Positions 48,315 through 58,600 are shown, counted from the stretch's first letter. The stretch: DNA of 64,000 nt from Sulfolobales archaeon (GCA_038881635.1 JAVZPJ010000001.1:124001-188000), one strand, 5' to 3'. The notes: generated by a model from the sequence alone, not told the origin. Program-made: numbers and translations.

Positions 48315-48437
48315 CTCTAATATCTCGGAGAAGCAGGTAAATAAATCTTACAGCCTGTAGTAATTGATGGATGAATTATTTTATTTACTAGAATGGGTTT
48401 TTAGAAGAATCTGAGCTTATCAAGGGCTGACGGTTTA

Positions 48438-48513
<76 letters not shown>

Positions 48514-48683
48514 CTATTTTCTATAAGAAAATTAGCAATTTAAGATCTTCTAAAAATCACCTGTTTTTGTCGCTTTTACAACCTTTCCTCTTACTCTTCT
48601 TCTCTTTCTCTTCCAAGACTTACACCATTTTGATGGGTGTTCTAATTATTCTTAAAAGAGTTTCTATGATCCCTGAGCTGATA

Positions 48684-49922
48684 TTATCTAAGGATTCCTC
48701 TCTTCTCCACGAGCATATCTAGATTTCTTCTTACAGCATCGATGAACTCTTCTGTATATACTACAGCATTTATAGGAGGTTCTGAAACTCTTGCAACATC
48801 TTGCGTCATGATCCGATCTATTTCTATAGTCTTTTTAACAGCTTCTTCAAGTATCTCGGAGAATGTAATAAGATCTCTTATACCATCTCTCTTACCTCTC
48901 TCCTTAAGAGCTCTAGTCCATGCGAATATAATTGCTGTAGGGTTGGTAGAGGTCTTCTCACCTTTTAGATACCTATAATAATGTCTCTGCACAGTTCCGT
49001 GAGCAGCTTCAGACATATAATAGCCTTGGGGAGAGTAAAGCTCTGATGTCATTAGAGCTAGGCTTCCTGAGAATGCTGACGCGACAAGGTCTGAGATCAC
49101 ATCTCCATCATAATTCTTGGTAGCCCATACAAAACCTCCTTCAGATCTAACAGCCCTAGAATAGGCGTCATCTATTAAATAGTATTCATATCTCAGACCC
49201 TCTCTATTGAATTCTTCTTTAAACTCCTCCTCATATATTCTATTAAATATCTCCTTAAATCTAGCATCGTAGATCTTCGATATGGTATCCTTAGTGGCAA
49301 ACCATAGATCTAGTCTGTTCATAAGAGCATATTTAAAGGAGGCTCTCGCAAAACTTTCAATAGATCTGTCTAGGTTATGATATGCCTGAAGAACTCCTGA
49401 ATCTTCGAGGCGAGGTAGCTTAACTCTGATCTCCTTTCCCGAAACAGATCTGTATATGATCTCAGCTTCTCCGGCTTCCTCAAATCTTAACCCAACACCA
49501 GAGTATATGTCACCATAAGCATGTCGAGCTACCACAATAGGTTTCCTCCAAAACCTTACTGCGGGAATTATATTGCTTAGAATTATAGGTGCTCTGAATA
49601 GAGTTCCATCGAGAATTTCTCTGATTGTGGCATTAGGACTTCTCCATTCTTTCTTTAGATTATATTCTTTAACTCTCTCGGCATTGGGAGTTATAGTAGC
49701 GCATTTAACACCTACACCCCATCTTTTTATAGCTTCTGCAGCTTCTATAGTGATCCTATCAGCTGTTTCATCTCTCCTTTTAATATGAAGATCATAGTAT
49801 TCTGTCTTCAGATCCACATAAGGATTTATAAGCTTCTCTTTAACCCAACCCCACATAACTCTAGCCATCTCATCTCCATCTAGCTCTACTAGAGGTTTAT
49901 CCATGGGAATCTTGCTAACCAT
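48684..49922 (-). CDS. icd: Isocitrate dehydrogenase, NADP type II (eukaryote-like)
   Basis: A 412-residue enzyme that oxidises isocitrate to 2-oxoglutarate. Sequence features are of the homodimeric eukaryotic/bacterial type II subfamily, not the usual archaeal type I: DGDEMARVMW, PYVDLKTEYYDL, VKCATITPNAERVKEYNLK, the substrate loop WRSPNATIR, ARHAYGDIY and SEAAHGTVQRHYYR with STNPTAIIFAWTR. The NADP-selective residues reside in the HGTVQRHYYRYLKG segment, equivalent to the eukaryotic HGTVTRHYR. TTG 49934 would add four residues; ATG 49922 has GGGAGATT 3-4 bases before it and is chosen. It stands alone with an AT-rich promoter. Confidence 0.9.
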   Translation of the reverse strand: MVSKIPMDKPLVELDGDEMARVMWGWVKEKLINPYVDLKTEYYDLHIKRRDETADRITIEAAEAIKRWGVGVKCATITPNAERVKEYNLKKEWRSPNATIREILDGTLFRAPIILSNIIPAVRFWRKPIVVARHAYGDIYSGVGLRFEEAGEAEIIYRSVSGKEIRVKLPRLEDSGVLQAYHNLDRSIESFARASFKYALMNRLDLWFATKDTISKIYDARFKEIFNRIYEEEFKEEFNREGLRYEYYLIDDAYSRAVRSEGGFVWATKNYDGDVISDLVASAFSGSLALMTSELYSPQGYYMSEAAHGTVQRHYYRYLKGEKTSTNPTAIIFAWTRALKERGKRDGIRDLITFSEILEEAVKKTIEIDRIMTQDVARVSEPPINAVVYTEEFIDAVRRNLDMLVEKRGILR

Positions 49923-50093
49923 ATAATCTCCCAATAAGGTATTGTAAATATTGATAGATATAAAAATAATTATAAAAGCTCAGTAGCTATAGAATGGCTA
50001 AGTGTTTTCTCATAATCAGTGATCTCTAGAGATATCTTATTACATCGAATAAAAGAAGTTAGAAGGTCTTATGATCTAAGCTCGATTATTTCT

Positions 50094-51536
50094 TCATATA
50101 GAGGACGACCCCACGGAGAAAGTAACATAGAGATAGGATGCAAGCATGGCGCCTGATACTATAAAGACTCCTATATGATGTAACACAATTGATGCTGTAA
50201 AGCCTATGAAAACTACTGGTGAGAAGAGTATTTCAGGGATAAGATCTTTTATTCTAGTTCTCATCTTCTCAGAATCTCCTTTAGGTGTAACCTTATATCT
50301 ATACCTCTTAGGATTAGCTAGAGCCTTCAACTGGCTAAGCCCTAGTACAGGTGTCAACACAGAACTAGTAGCTGAAGAAGTTCCCAACCATTTCAGACTT
50401 CTAAGTATTGGAGCTCCAGCTCTTATCTTTAATATGGCTATGTAGAATGCTACGTAGAGTATTGAAGATGCTATCCATAGATATAATAATGATGAAACCT
50501 GTAGCACAGGGTCTTCAGAAGGTCTTATCACGGCATAGGACAAGTAAAATAGAGGAGTTATAATTAGAAGTACTAGAGCTGGGATGTATTGTAAGGCGTA
50601 TAAGATCAGCTCTAATTTTCTAACTATGCTATCTCGTGCTCTTATTATAAGTTTGAATCCTCTTAAAACAGCTTGCATCGCTCCATAAGCCCATCTACTC
50701 TGTTGAACCTTGAACGCCGTATAGGTTGATGGTACTAAGACTTCTACCAAGGCATTGTCTTCATAACATGTCTTGAGACCGCTTCTGAACATTTTAATTC
50801 CAATCCAATAATCATCCTGAACAATGTCATGATCTATAGGACCTATATTTGAAAAGATCTCTCTACGGAAGACTGTTCCACTGCCGAGAGGAACAATGTA
50901 AAACCCCCACGAAGATCTTCCGTAGTATAACAGTGTTTGTATAAATGTAGTGGAAGCTGTTAGAGCGTAGCCTATTCTAGATCTAAAGTAGCTCCTGCCA
51001 ATCCACCTACCAACTACAGCATCACACTTCTCGGATATCATTTTCTCATAAGCTCTTAACAGAAAATCCTGAGAGAGAGTAGTGTCAGCATCAACTATAG
51101 CTATTATTTCTCCAGAAGATCTTGCTATAGCCTCGTTAATAGCACCGTTTCTCCCTCCAGCAGGCTTCTCTCTATATATAGTAATGATCTTTGTTTTGGT
51201 ATCTCTGCTTATCATATCAACTAGATCTTCTATAAGAGTTCTTCTATCCCTCGAATCATCTGCCACGAGAATTATCTCGAGAAATTCTCTATCCCATTTA
51301 AGTCTCGCACTACTTTCAATAGATCTCTTCAATATATCTAGATCTTCATCTTTCTCTGGAATAATAACTGAGGCTCTAATCTTTGGAAATGTATCATTAT
51401 TTTTCTCTTCAACTCCTGCAATACCCGTATTCTTTCTGTATACTCTTAAAAAGCCTATTGCATAGAATGTATGTATAATCTGCACAGATGCAAGAGATAG
51501 GAGCATAACTCCTGCGAGAATCTGTAGAAATATCAT
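50094..51536 (-). CDS. Membrane GT2 glycosyltransferase (cellulose-synthase-like)
   Basis: A 480-residue processive-type glycosyltransferase. N-terminal membrane helix (4-28), then a GT-A domain with ASVIIPEKDE, the nucleotide-binding EIILVADDSRD, the metal-binding IVDADTTLSQDF (DxD), the acceptor QDDYWIGI and the QQSRWAYG motif (QxxRW) that is typical of chain-forming synthases, then four or five membrane helices. It could make a polysaccharide or glycosylate a lipid or protein at the inner face of the membrane. It is monocistronic and divergent from the GSA-aminomutase-like gene. Confidence 0.87.
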   Translation of the reverse strand: MIFLQILAGVMLLSLASVQIIHTFYAIGFLRVYRKNTGIAGVEEKNNDTFPKIRASVIIPEKDEDLDILKRSIESSARLKWDREFLEIILVADDSRDRRTLIEDLVDMISRDTKTKIITIYREKPAGGRNGAINEAIARSSGEIIAIVDADTTLSQDFLLRAYEKMISEKCDAVVGRWIGRSYFRSRIGYALTASTTFIQTLLYYGRSSWGFYIVPLGSGTVFRREIFSNIGPIDHDIVQDDYWIGIKMFRSGLKTCYEDNALVEVLVPSTYTAFKVQQSRWAYGAMQAVLRGFKLIIRARDSIVRKLELILYALQYIPALVLLIITPLFYLSYAVIRPSEDPVLQVSSLLYLWIASSILYVAFYIAILKIRAGAPILRSLKWLGTSSATSSVLTPVLGLSQLKALANPKRYRYKVTPKGDSEKMRTRIKDLIPEILFSPVVFIGFTASIVLHHIGVFIVSGAMLASYLYVTFSVGSSSI

Positions 51537-51656
51537 TATCCTCTCCTAATAGGTTTTAAAAAATCCCTTTAATATATAGGAGGTTTTTGAGGGTCTATTA
51601 TATTCTTTTCTTTCTATCAGAATAGATTTTTCTAGATAAGATTTTAACTTTGATAA

Positions 51657-51666
51657 GTATAAAACC
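51657..51666 (+). promoter_or_regulatory. TATA box of the GSA-aminomutase-like gene
   Basis: AGTATAAAAC lies 30-39 bases before the GTG at 51696, placing transcription start within a few bases of it. The message would be leaderless or almost so, which supports the GTG. Confidence 0.45.
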
Positions 51667-51695
51667 CTCGCTTATCATTCTCTAAAGGGATTAGT

Positions 51696-53051
51696 GTGAA
51701 GTCTTTAAAAGAGAAGATCGAAAAGATCGTTCATGAGAATACAGAGATCTACCTTAAAAGAACTCCAAGTTCTAGAAAGCTTTTTGACAAGGCCAGAAGA
51801 TTCCTCCCAGGTGGTGTATCCTATTCCATAAGATTCTTTTCACCTTATCCTCTATACATAAGTAAAGCCAAAGGATCTAAAGTATGGGATGTTGACGGAA
51901 ACGAGTACACAGATTTTTGGATGGGTCATGGAACACATGTACTAGGACATTCACCTGATCTCGTCGTCGAGGCTGTTAGAGAGATTATAGGAAGAGGAAC
52001 CCACTTCGGATATGAGAATCCTTATGAGGTAGAGTTTGCGGAATTCCTAACCAGAACATTGCCAGGAATGGATCAGATAAGATTCAGTATGAGTGGTACT
52101 GAGAGTAACATGTATGCTCTGAGACTAGCCAGAGCTTATACTAGGAGAAAATATGTGATAAAATTTGAAGGAGGCTGGCACGGAGGCTTAGACCAGCTTC
52201 ATGTAGGGGTATCACCTCCTTATGATGATCCCGAGACCTTAGGTCTTCCAAGAGATTTTGTAAAGTATACTCTAATTGCAAGATACAATTCTATAGAAGA
52301 TGTGGAAAAACTGCTGAAGATATATGATGTAGCGGCTGTTATAGTAGAACCAGTGCTAGGTGCAGGAGGATGTATCGAGGCTAGGCAGGAGTTTTTAAAA
52401 GAATTGAGAAGACTTACAGAAGAGCATGGATCTGTACTTATATTTGATGAGGTTATAACAGGTTTCAGACTTGCTTTCGGAGGTGCTCAAGAATACTTTA
52501 ATATTAGAGCAGATCTCGTGACATACGGAAAGATCATCGGAGGAGGATTTCCAGGAGCTGGTGCTTTCGGAGGGAGAAGCGATCTAATGGATCTCCTAGA
52601 TCATATTAAGAGGCCTAAGTCGAGAGAGAGAAGTGGTCATGGAGGAACGTTTACAGGGAATCCTGTTAATTCTGTTGCTGGCTATGTGCTTTTAAAATAT
52701 TTATATGAGAACAGAGGGCTCTATGACGAGTTTAATAAAATATGGGATCAAACAAGATCTAGAATAGATAAGATCTGCGAGGAATCAAATAGAATATGCT
52801 GGGCCACAGGTGTTGGAAGCATGCTTGGGATTCATTTTACTAGAGAAAGACCATGGGATAACAGGAGTGCTAGACTTAATAGACTTGATGAAGAGATTCC
52901 TAGAGCTCTTCATCTTTTCATGAGAAACCACGGGATGTTATACATGACTGAAGACATGATACATCTACTGCCTTCTATGGTTCATGACAGGAGTGAAATA
53001 GATAAATTTGTAGATCTATTCGCGCAGTTTATAGAGCTGCTCAAGCTATGA
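51696..53051 (+). CDS. Glutamate-1-semialdehyde aminomutase-like class III aminotransferase
   Basis: A 451-residue fold-type I PLP enzyme with the HemL-like layout: FLPGGVSYSIRFFSPYPLYI, GHGTHVLGHSPDLV, the phosphate loop SMSGTESNMYALRLARAYT, FEGGWHGGLD, IFDEVITGFRLAFGG and the Schiff-base Lys in TYGKIIGGGFPGAGAFGG. True HemL makes 5-aminolevulinate. Here no other haem or B12 synthesis gene is adjacent, and archaea hold paralogues acting on other amino acids, so the hemL name is not assigned. GTG start follows a TATA box at the right distance. Confidence 0.82.
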   Translation: MKSLKEKIEKIVHENTEIYLKRTPSSRKLFDKARRFLPGGVSYSIRFFSPYPLYISKAKGSKVWDVDGNEYTDFWMGHGTHVLGHSPDLVVEAVREIIGRGTHFGYENPYEVEFAEFLTRTLPGMDQIRFSMSGTESNMYALRLARAYTRRKYVIKFEGGWHGGLDQLHVGVSPPYDDPETLGLPRDFVKYTLIARYNSIEDVEKLLKIYDVAAVIVEPVLGAGGCIEARQEFLKELRRLTEEHGSVLIFDEVITGFRLAFGGAQEYFNIRADLVTYGKIIGGGFPGAGAFGGRSDLMDLLDHIKRPKSRERSGHGGTFTGNPVNSVAGYVLLKYLYENRGLYDEFNKIWDQTRSRIDKICEESNRICWATGVGSMLGIHFTRERPWDNRSARLNRLDEEIPRALHLFMRNHGMLYMTEDMIHLLPSMVHDRSEIDKFVDLFAQFIELLKL

Positions 53052-53482
53052 GACTAATAAATCAGATAATCGAGATCTGGAATCAATCCTAAAGTTAATT
53101 CCTCAATATTTATTAAATTAAGATCATCATTGAAATATAAGCTCTGTCTTCTTTCTGATATTTATCCAGGTCTATATTTCTTGGTTTAATATCTTTATCT
53201 ATCAAATAAGTCTTGGTGTTATAATGCTAAGCTCGTATGGTAGATCCTCATAGAAGGGTTTTTAAGTTCTCTGAGCTCATAAGATCAATATACTTTTAGA
53301 GTTTCAAGATTTTAGAGCAACAAGCTTCGAGCGATGTGAAGAAATTTCTACGGCAAAAAGGTTCTGGAGAAACCGCTAAGAAGCAGACGGTTGAGAAGCC
53401 TGAAAGCCTGTGAATAGCTATCTATCGGGAAACGGTTAATCTGTAAACTTTTAAATTTACTATATAATCAAAGTTAAATGGT
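53052..53482. other. Spacer with possible small RNA or peptide gene
   Basis: This 431-base gap is AT-rich until about 53310, then its G+C rises up to 53440 before the tRNA-Ala promoter. A TATA-like GGGTTTTTAAG lies at 53257-53267. The GC-richer part holds a 25-codon frame (53336-53413, separate entry) and short inverted repeats (AACCG...CGGTT). The stretch at 53447-53457 (ACTTTTAAATT) is the promoter of the following tRNA. Confidence 0.35.
53336..53413 (+). CDS. Candidate 25-residue basic peptide
   Basis: A GTG at 53336 opens a 25-codon frame to TGA at 53411-53413. The product is Lys-rich and hydrophilic (starts MKKFLRQKGSG). It uses a CGG arginine codon and a CAA/CAG mix that differ slightly from the neighbours. 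There is no clear ribosome binding site. It is equally possible that the GC-richer block is a non-coding RNA and this frame is accidental. Confidence 0.2.
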   Translation: MKKFLRQKGSGETAKKQTVEKPESL

Positions 53483-53557
<75 letters not shown>

Positions 53558-53595
53558 CTTGATTTTACAAGCGAGTTCTGGCAAAATTTTATATT

Positions 53596-54633
53596 CTATC
53601 GATCGAGTGGTGCTACTAGAGATCTGCATTCTCTCGTGCCTAGAGATATGGTGTAGTATTCCTCTCCAGTTCTAAAATCATAGACTTTCTGTAAACTTCC
53701 TCTTACCTTTACAAAACCTCCTTCGTAGAGTATCGGTGAGAAGGATCCTTCATAGATCATGATTTTAACCTCGCCATCTTCATCTTCTATATCAGATCTA
53801 TATGAACCCCTTAATTTGATCAGAGCTTCTCCCGGATATTGAATAGCTCCACATTGTTTAGGTTCTACAAATCCTTCGACCTCTACACATTTAATTGTTT
53901 TCGATGTATATCTGCAGGGATAAGCACAGTAATCCTGTGGAAATACAATGGAAACATGCTTATCCTTGTAAACTCCTCTTCTGTAGATCCTATACATCAT
54001 CTTAGCTAGATCTAGATCTATTCCATGTAGGGTTGTTTGATTAGAAATCCAATTAAGGAGATCTTCATTTTCAAGAGGTTTTAAAATTGACTCTATATTC
54101 TCCAGTATACCTCTTATATTGTCGCAACCATAGATCAGGAGATCTATATCACTGTAAGCTGTGTTATGAAAACCTCCTAGAATACTACCTCCAACACCTA
54201 TACTGTCTAATGGCACACCTACGTAGCTTTTTATCAGGTCTATGAATTCAGCTACTTTAAATTCTAGACTATCTCTAGGTCTTAAATATATCTCGTAAGC
54301 TCTTTCCTCAGGGTTTAATATCTTATAAACACGGTCTCTGGATACATAGGGTATCTCAGCTCCATAAGTTATCTCATATGCTTTTTCTTGATATCTCTCG
54401 AACACTCTTCTTACATGGTTTATAGAGTATCTCTCTACAACACGTTTAAGAGGTATATTTCTATAGATCCATATGCTCTTACCACCTGCTTCTAAATATT
54501 CTTGAGGTATGTATTTAAGATATGCATATATTCTGCCAGGTGGGTGCACTGATCCGAAGACTATATATATTCTCTGCTCTAGATCTACGATCATATCATG
54601 ATCAAGAATAGCATCATGTCTTGCCCTAGCCAA
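53596..54633 (-). CDS. Predicted nucleotidyltransferase (Pol beta-like fold)
   Basis: A 345-residue protein. The middle contains the minimal nucleotidyltransferase motif GGSILGGFHNTAYSDIDLLIYG (GS followed by SDID), which holds the metal-binding aspartates of the DNA polymerase beta superfamily. The N-terminal 160 residues and C-terminal 130 residues (including CAYPCRYTSKTIKCVE with three or four cysteines) are archaeal-specific. It matches the COG1665-type family of uncharacterised nucleotidyltransferases. No toxin-antitoxin or tRNA-CCA partner is visible. It begins 22 bases after the regulator gene stop on the same strand and could share its message. Confidence 0.75.
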   Translation of the reverse strand: MARARHDAILDHDMIVDLEQRIYIVFGSVHPPGRIYAYLKYIPQEYLEAGGKSIWIYRNIPLKRVVERYSINHVRRVFERYQEKAYEITYGAEIPYVSRDRVYKILNPEERAYEIYLRPRDSLEFKVAEFIDLIKSYVGVPLDSIGVGGSILGGFHNTAYSDIDLLIYGCDNIRGILENIESILKPLENEDLLNWISNQTTLHGIDLDLAKMMYRIYRRGVYKDKHVSIVFPQDYCAYPCRYTSKTIKCVEVEGFVEPKQCGAIQYPGEALIKLRGSYRSDIEDEDGEVKIMIYEGSFSPILYEGGFVKVRGSLQKVYDFRTGEEYYTISLGTRECRSLVAPLDR

Positions 54634-54654
54634 GCTTTCTGCTAGCCCTCCATC

Positions 54655-55230
54655 TTAGGGTATATATCTTACGTAATAATTTAACATGATTCTTTCTATA
54701 ATCTTTCTAATGTGTTCGTGTAAAGTAGATATGGAGCATCCTAGATCATTAGATAGCTTAGATAGATTCACTTTCCTGGGATAGCTGAAGTATCCTTTCT
54801 CGATGGCTTTTATAAGTACTTCTTTCTGTCTTTTTGAAAGTATTGGAATATATTCATCGAACCTAAACTGATCTATTAGTTTCACAGAGCAACCTTTCTC
54901 ATAGATCTCTTTTAATATTTTCTTTAGATCTTCAAATTTTTCGATCATAAGATCTATATATAGTTTGCCTTCATCAAATAAGACTGATATCAGGCTATAC
55001 TCTTTTATCACATCCTCTAAGATATGAGATCTTATAGAAAGTATTCCAAGATTCTTACGAAAGTAGATGACCTTGCCAAGAGATCTTATGATTCTTCTGC
55101 TACATTTTCTAACATAGATTCTTATATCATGATCCTGAACCGCTATGAACCATCCTTCGCACTCTCTAGCTATCTTATTCAGAGGATCTTTTTCACAACC
55201 TATATATATTCTCACGATAATAGGTTCCAA
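54655..55230 (-). CDS. HTH_10-type (Bat-like) transcriptional regulator
   Basis: A 191-residue protein. The C-terminal 55 residues form a Bat/HTH_10 DNA-binding domain: LSKRQKEVLIKAIEKGYFSYPRKVNLSKLSNDLGCSISTLHEHIRK in two helix pairs, a motif common in archaeal regulators of respiration and anaerobic metabolism. The N-terminal part is a small ligand domain with three or four cysteines (GCEKDP, ECEGWF, RKCSRR), possibly redox sensing. It is divergent from the ferredoxin/2-oxoacid oxidoreductase genes 70 bases away and could control them. Family confidence is high, target inferred. Confidence 0.8.
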   Translation of the reverse strand: MEPIIVRIYIGCEKDPLNKIARECEGWFIAVQDHDIRIYVRKCSRRIIRSLGKVIYFRKNLGILSIRSHILEDVIKEYSLISVLFDEGKLYIDLMIEKFEDLKKILKEIYEKGCSVKLIDQFRFDEYIPILSKRQKEVLIKAIEKGYFSYPRKVNLSKLSNDLGCSISTLHEHIRKIIERIMLNYYVRYIP

Positions 55231-55300
55231 AGATAGTACCCGTATATTTACGGTGCTCTATATATTTATGTTCTTCACATTATTTTCTGAGGTGAATAAA

Positions 55301-55630
55301 TTGTCTCACGGCGAGAAGAAAGAGTATCAAAAGATAGTGATAGATCAGGATATATGTATAAGTTGTGGAGCATGCGTAGCAGTATGCCCTGTTCAGGCAT
55401 TAGAACTAGATGAAAATGCAAAAGCAAGACTGATCTGGGATGTGTGTATAGATGACTTCTCATGTGTTAAAGTATGTCCTGTAAACTGTATATGGCCTAC
55501 ATCACAGGCTCCTGCCGAGGCTAAGGCTAAGAGTAAATGGTACAGGTTTAATGCACCTCTCCAGGGAGCTTTGAAGTCAGAATTCGATACATGGAAGTCT
55601 AAGTATGGCGTATCAGGAGAACCAGCATAA
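55301..55630 (+). CDS. Two-cluster ferredoxin of a 2-oxoacid oxidoreductase operon
   Basis: A 109-residue ferredoxin with eight cysteines in two [4Fe-4S] motifs: CISCGACVAVCP and CIDDFSCVKVCPVNC. A long upstream in-frame extension is rejected because GAGGTGA lies about 6 bases before TTG 55301, the ideal place for ribosome binding, and the extension would run antisense through the regulator gene. It should carry electrons to or from the 2-oxoacid:ferredoxin oxidoreductase whose beta subunit follows after 81 bases. The C-terminal 40 residues form a hydrophilic extension (WKSKYGVSGEPA end). Confidence 0.88.
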   Translation: MSHGEKKEYQKIVIDQDICISCGACVAVCPVQALELDENAKARLIWDVCIDDFSCVKVCPVNCIWPTSQAPAEAKAKSKWYRFNAPLQGALKSEFDTWKSKYGVSGEPA

Positions 55631-56632
<1,002 letters not shown>

Positions 56633-56733
56633 TATAGATCTTCATCCTGAAGCATTTCAGCATCTTCTTCCTGAAAGGTCTTTGTTTGATTAAGCGTTTT
56701 TAAATCTGTCTAAAATATTTTAGTTGGTATATC

Positions 56734-57705
56734 ATGACGTATGATCTTCTGATCTTTCATGGAATCATATTTTCAATATCTTTCATACTCACCACAATAA
56801 CTCTCCTTATAATCATGCGACTGTCTTTTGCAAGAGGTATAGTGGGTAAAGATGTTCACAAGCCCTGGAATAGTTATGCCTCCGAAATAGGTGGTGTATC
56901 TCTCATAATAGGATCTCTTATACCCTTTCTTTTTCATCCTAGCGAGAGAACTCTGGCGTTTTTTATATCTTCTCTAATAGCTCTCGGAATAGGATTATAT
57001 GATGATCTCAGGGTTCTCAGTGGAAGAGTAAAACCTATTCTCGCTATAATGCCCTCGCTACCTGTTATAATACTAGGATTGTATAAACCTACTCCTTTCA
57101 TCCCCTTCATCGGTGAAGCCAGGCTGTTTCTCTTATATCCTATCATAGTTGCGATAGGATACTCTATAGCTCTTAATGCTATTAATATGAGTGATACTCA
57201 CAATGGATTGATTGCCGGTATTAGTCTTATAGCTTTATCCGTTTTAGCACCTTATCTCATAGAAAAGAATCCGTTTGACGCTGTGATCTTTATATCGCTA
57301 ATAGCCTCATTATCCGCATTTTTAATATACAATGCATATCCCGCGAAAAGTTTTGTAGGAAACTCGGGAAGTTTTATCATTGGAAGCTGGTTTGCTTCTA
57401 TAGCTTTTATAAGCTCTGTAGAGTTTCTAATAGTTCTATCACTTCTTCCTCTAGTGATAAATGGTTTTACTATACTGGTCTCTATAAGAGGTTTTAAAGA
57501 GAGAAGAGAGATCAAGAAAAGACCTGTATCGGTGGTTCAAGGCTTTATATATGGTAATAGAGATCCTGATGCTCCTGTGACTCTAGCTAATATAGCATCG
57601 ATCAAAAGACCTATTAGAGAAGCAGATTATGTAATAAGCATGTATATATTGATCCTCATATCATCACTCGCAGGCTTACTCATATGGATTCTAACTCAGG
57701 CGTAG
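56734..57705 (+). CDS. UDP-sugar:polyprenol phosphate sugar-1-phosphate transferase (GPT/MraY family)
   Basis: A 323-residue membrane enzyme with about ten helices. Conserved parts are VGKDVHKPWNSYASEIGGVSLI (cytosolic loop, near residue 40), LGIGLYDDLRVLSGRVKPILA with the catalytic Asp pair (YDD), the NAINMSDTHNGLIAG nucleotide-binding motif (usual NxxNxxDGxxG), and FVGNSGSFIIG. It starts N-glycan or surface glycan assembly by loading GlcNAc-phosphate on dolichol phosphate. Its last 26 bases overlap the end of the convergent MptE-like gene. Confidence 0.88.
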   Translation: MTYDLLIFHGIIFSISFILTTITLLIIMRLSFARGIVGKDVHKPWNSYASEIGGVSLIIGSLIPFLFHPSERTLAFFISSLIALGIGLYDDLRVLSGRVKPILAIMPSLPVIILGLYKPTPFIPFIGEARLFLLYPIIVAIGYSIALNAINMSDTHNGLIAGISLIALSVLAPYLIEKNPFDAVIFISLIASLSAFLIYNAYPAKSFVGNSGSFIIGSWFASIAFISSVEFLIVLSLLPLVINGFTILVSIRGFKERREIKKRPVSVVQGFIYGNRDPDAPVTLANIASIKRPIREADYVISMYILILISSLAGLLIWILTQA

Positions 57706-58453
57706 AAGAAGAATCTATATATATAGGAAGAGAAAGCTGGTAAATAATTCTCTTAGCCCATCTCAGCTTCTCAGCTTTCTGAAGAGATACAAGAGATCTC
57801 CCGCTTAACCAGGGCTTTGAGTACATGCTTGAATAAGGTGAGTCTAGGTCCATTCCTAAGGTATCAATCTCTTTGATCTTAAGCAGTACCTTGGCTATCA
57901 TATATGCTCTATCACCATCTGTAAAGCCTGGTATGATAGTTGTAAGATTGCAGAGTGGTGGTGTCTGGACTGTAATTAGGATCCTGTCTCTATAGTTTCT
58001 TATATAATACATCAAAGAAGAGATCTTACTATAATTATCTCCGTGAAACTGTATGAACCCGTAACCGCCAGATCTTAATATTCTTATCAGAGACTCTAAA
58101 CCTCCATCCAGATCTCCTGCATATATGCAGAGTATATGATCTCTACAGGATCTATTTGGTATACTCATGCAGGCTCCATCAGCGCATACTATTGTATCAT
58201 ATTTTTCTATGATAAGATCCAAGGTAGCACTCTCTATACCAGGTCCGGCTCCTATTACTAAAGCCTTTCTCTTGGAGGCTAATCTCTCTAACTCCTCTAA
58301 AACCATAGTAGGCTCTCTAACATCTAGCGATCTAGAAACTAAACAGGCTGCTAGAGAGGCATCCCACTCTCTATCAAGATCAACTCCTGTCAGATTTTTA
58401 AGAACATCCTGATAGATCATATAAACCTTGAAGATATTATATCTAGTTCTCAT
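57680..58453 (-). CDS. mptE: 6-hydroxymethyl-7,8-dihydropterin pyrophosphokinase-like protein (MptE/DUF115)
   Basis: A 257-residue protein of the archaeal DUF115/MptE family: ALVIGAGPGIESATLDLIIEKYDTIVCADGACM (nucleotide-like fold with ADGA), ILCIYAGDLDGG, FIQFHGDNYSKISSLMYYIRNYRDRILITVQTPP and GFTDGDRAYMIA. MptE transfers pyrophosphate to hydroxymethyl-dihydropterin in archaeal folate/methanopterin synthesis. It converges with the GPT gene, overlapping by 26 bases, so their transcripts are antisense at the ends. It is monocistronic with a spacer on its 5' side that holds several hairpins. Confidence 0.87.
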   Translation of the reverse strand: MRTRYNIFKVYMIYQDVLKNLTGVDLDREWDASLAACLVSRSLDVREPTMVLEELERLASKRKALVIGAGPGIESATLDLIIEKYDTIVCADGACMSIPNRSCRDHILCIYAGDLDGGLESLIRILRSGGYGFIQFHGDNYSKISSLMYYIRNYRDRILITVQTPPLCNLTTIIPGFTDGDRAYMIAKVLLKIKEIDTLGMDLDSPYSSMYSKPWLSGRSLVSLQKAEKLRWAKRIIYQLSLPIYIDSSSTPELESI

Positions 58454-58577
58454 ACTACTTAATCTCCTTTACTATTCGATATAATATTCTTAACATGCGT
58501 AGGCTATGACTTGAAAATACTATCTAACTAAACATACTCCATATATTAGCTCTTTATATAGGTTTACAATTTTGAAA

Positions 58578-58600
58578 GCCTCGCCCTTTAGGGCGGAGGC
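58578..58600. repeat. GC-rich hairpin resembling IS200/IS605 end
   Basis: GCCTCGCCC and GGGCGGAGGC pair through nine base pairs with a TTTA loop and one bulged G. Very similar AAAGCCTCGCCC-TTTA-GGGCGG hairpins are common at right ends of archaeal IS200/IS605 (TnpB) elements and their relic copies. No transposase or TnpB remains, so if it is a remnant it is solitary. A TATA box 25 bases upstream would start a transcript right at the stem, so a small RNA is the other possibility. Confidence 0.45.

Noticed and set aside
53330-53410. C/D-box small RNA
   Set aside because: The nearest box C is CGATGTGA instead of RUGAUGA, and no properly spaced D/D' boxes were found.
55145-55300. N-terminal extension of the ferredoxin
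   Set aside because: It is antisense to the HTH regulator, has no domain, and a strong ribosome site stands before TTG 55301.
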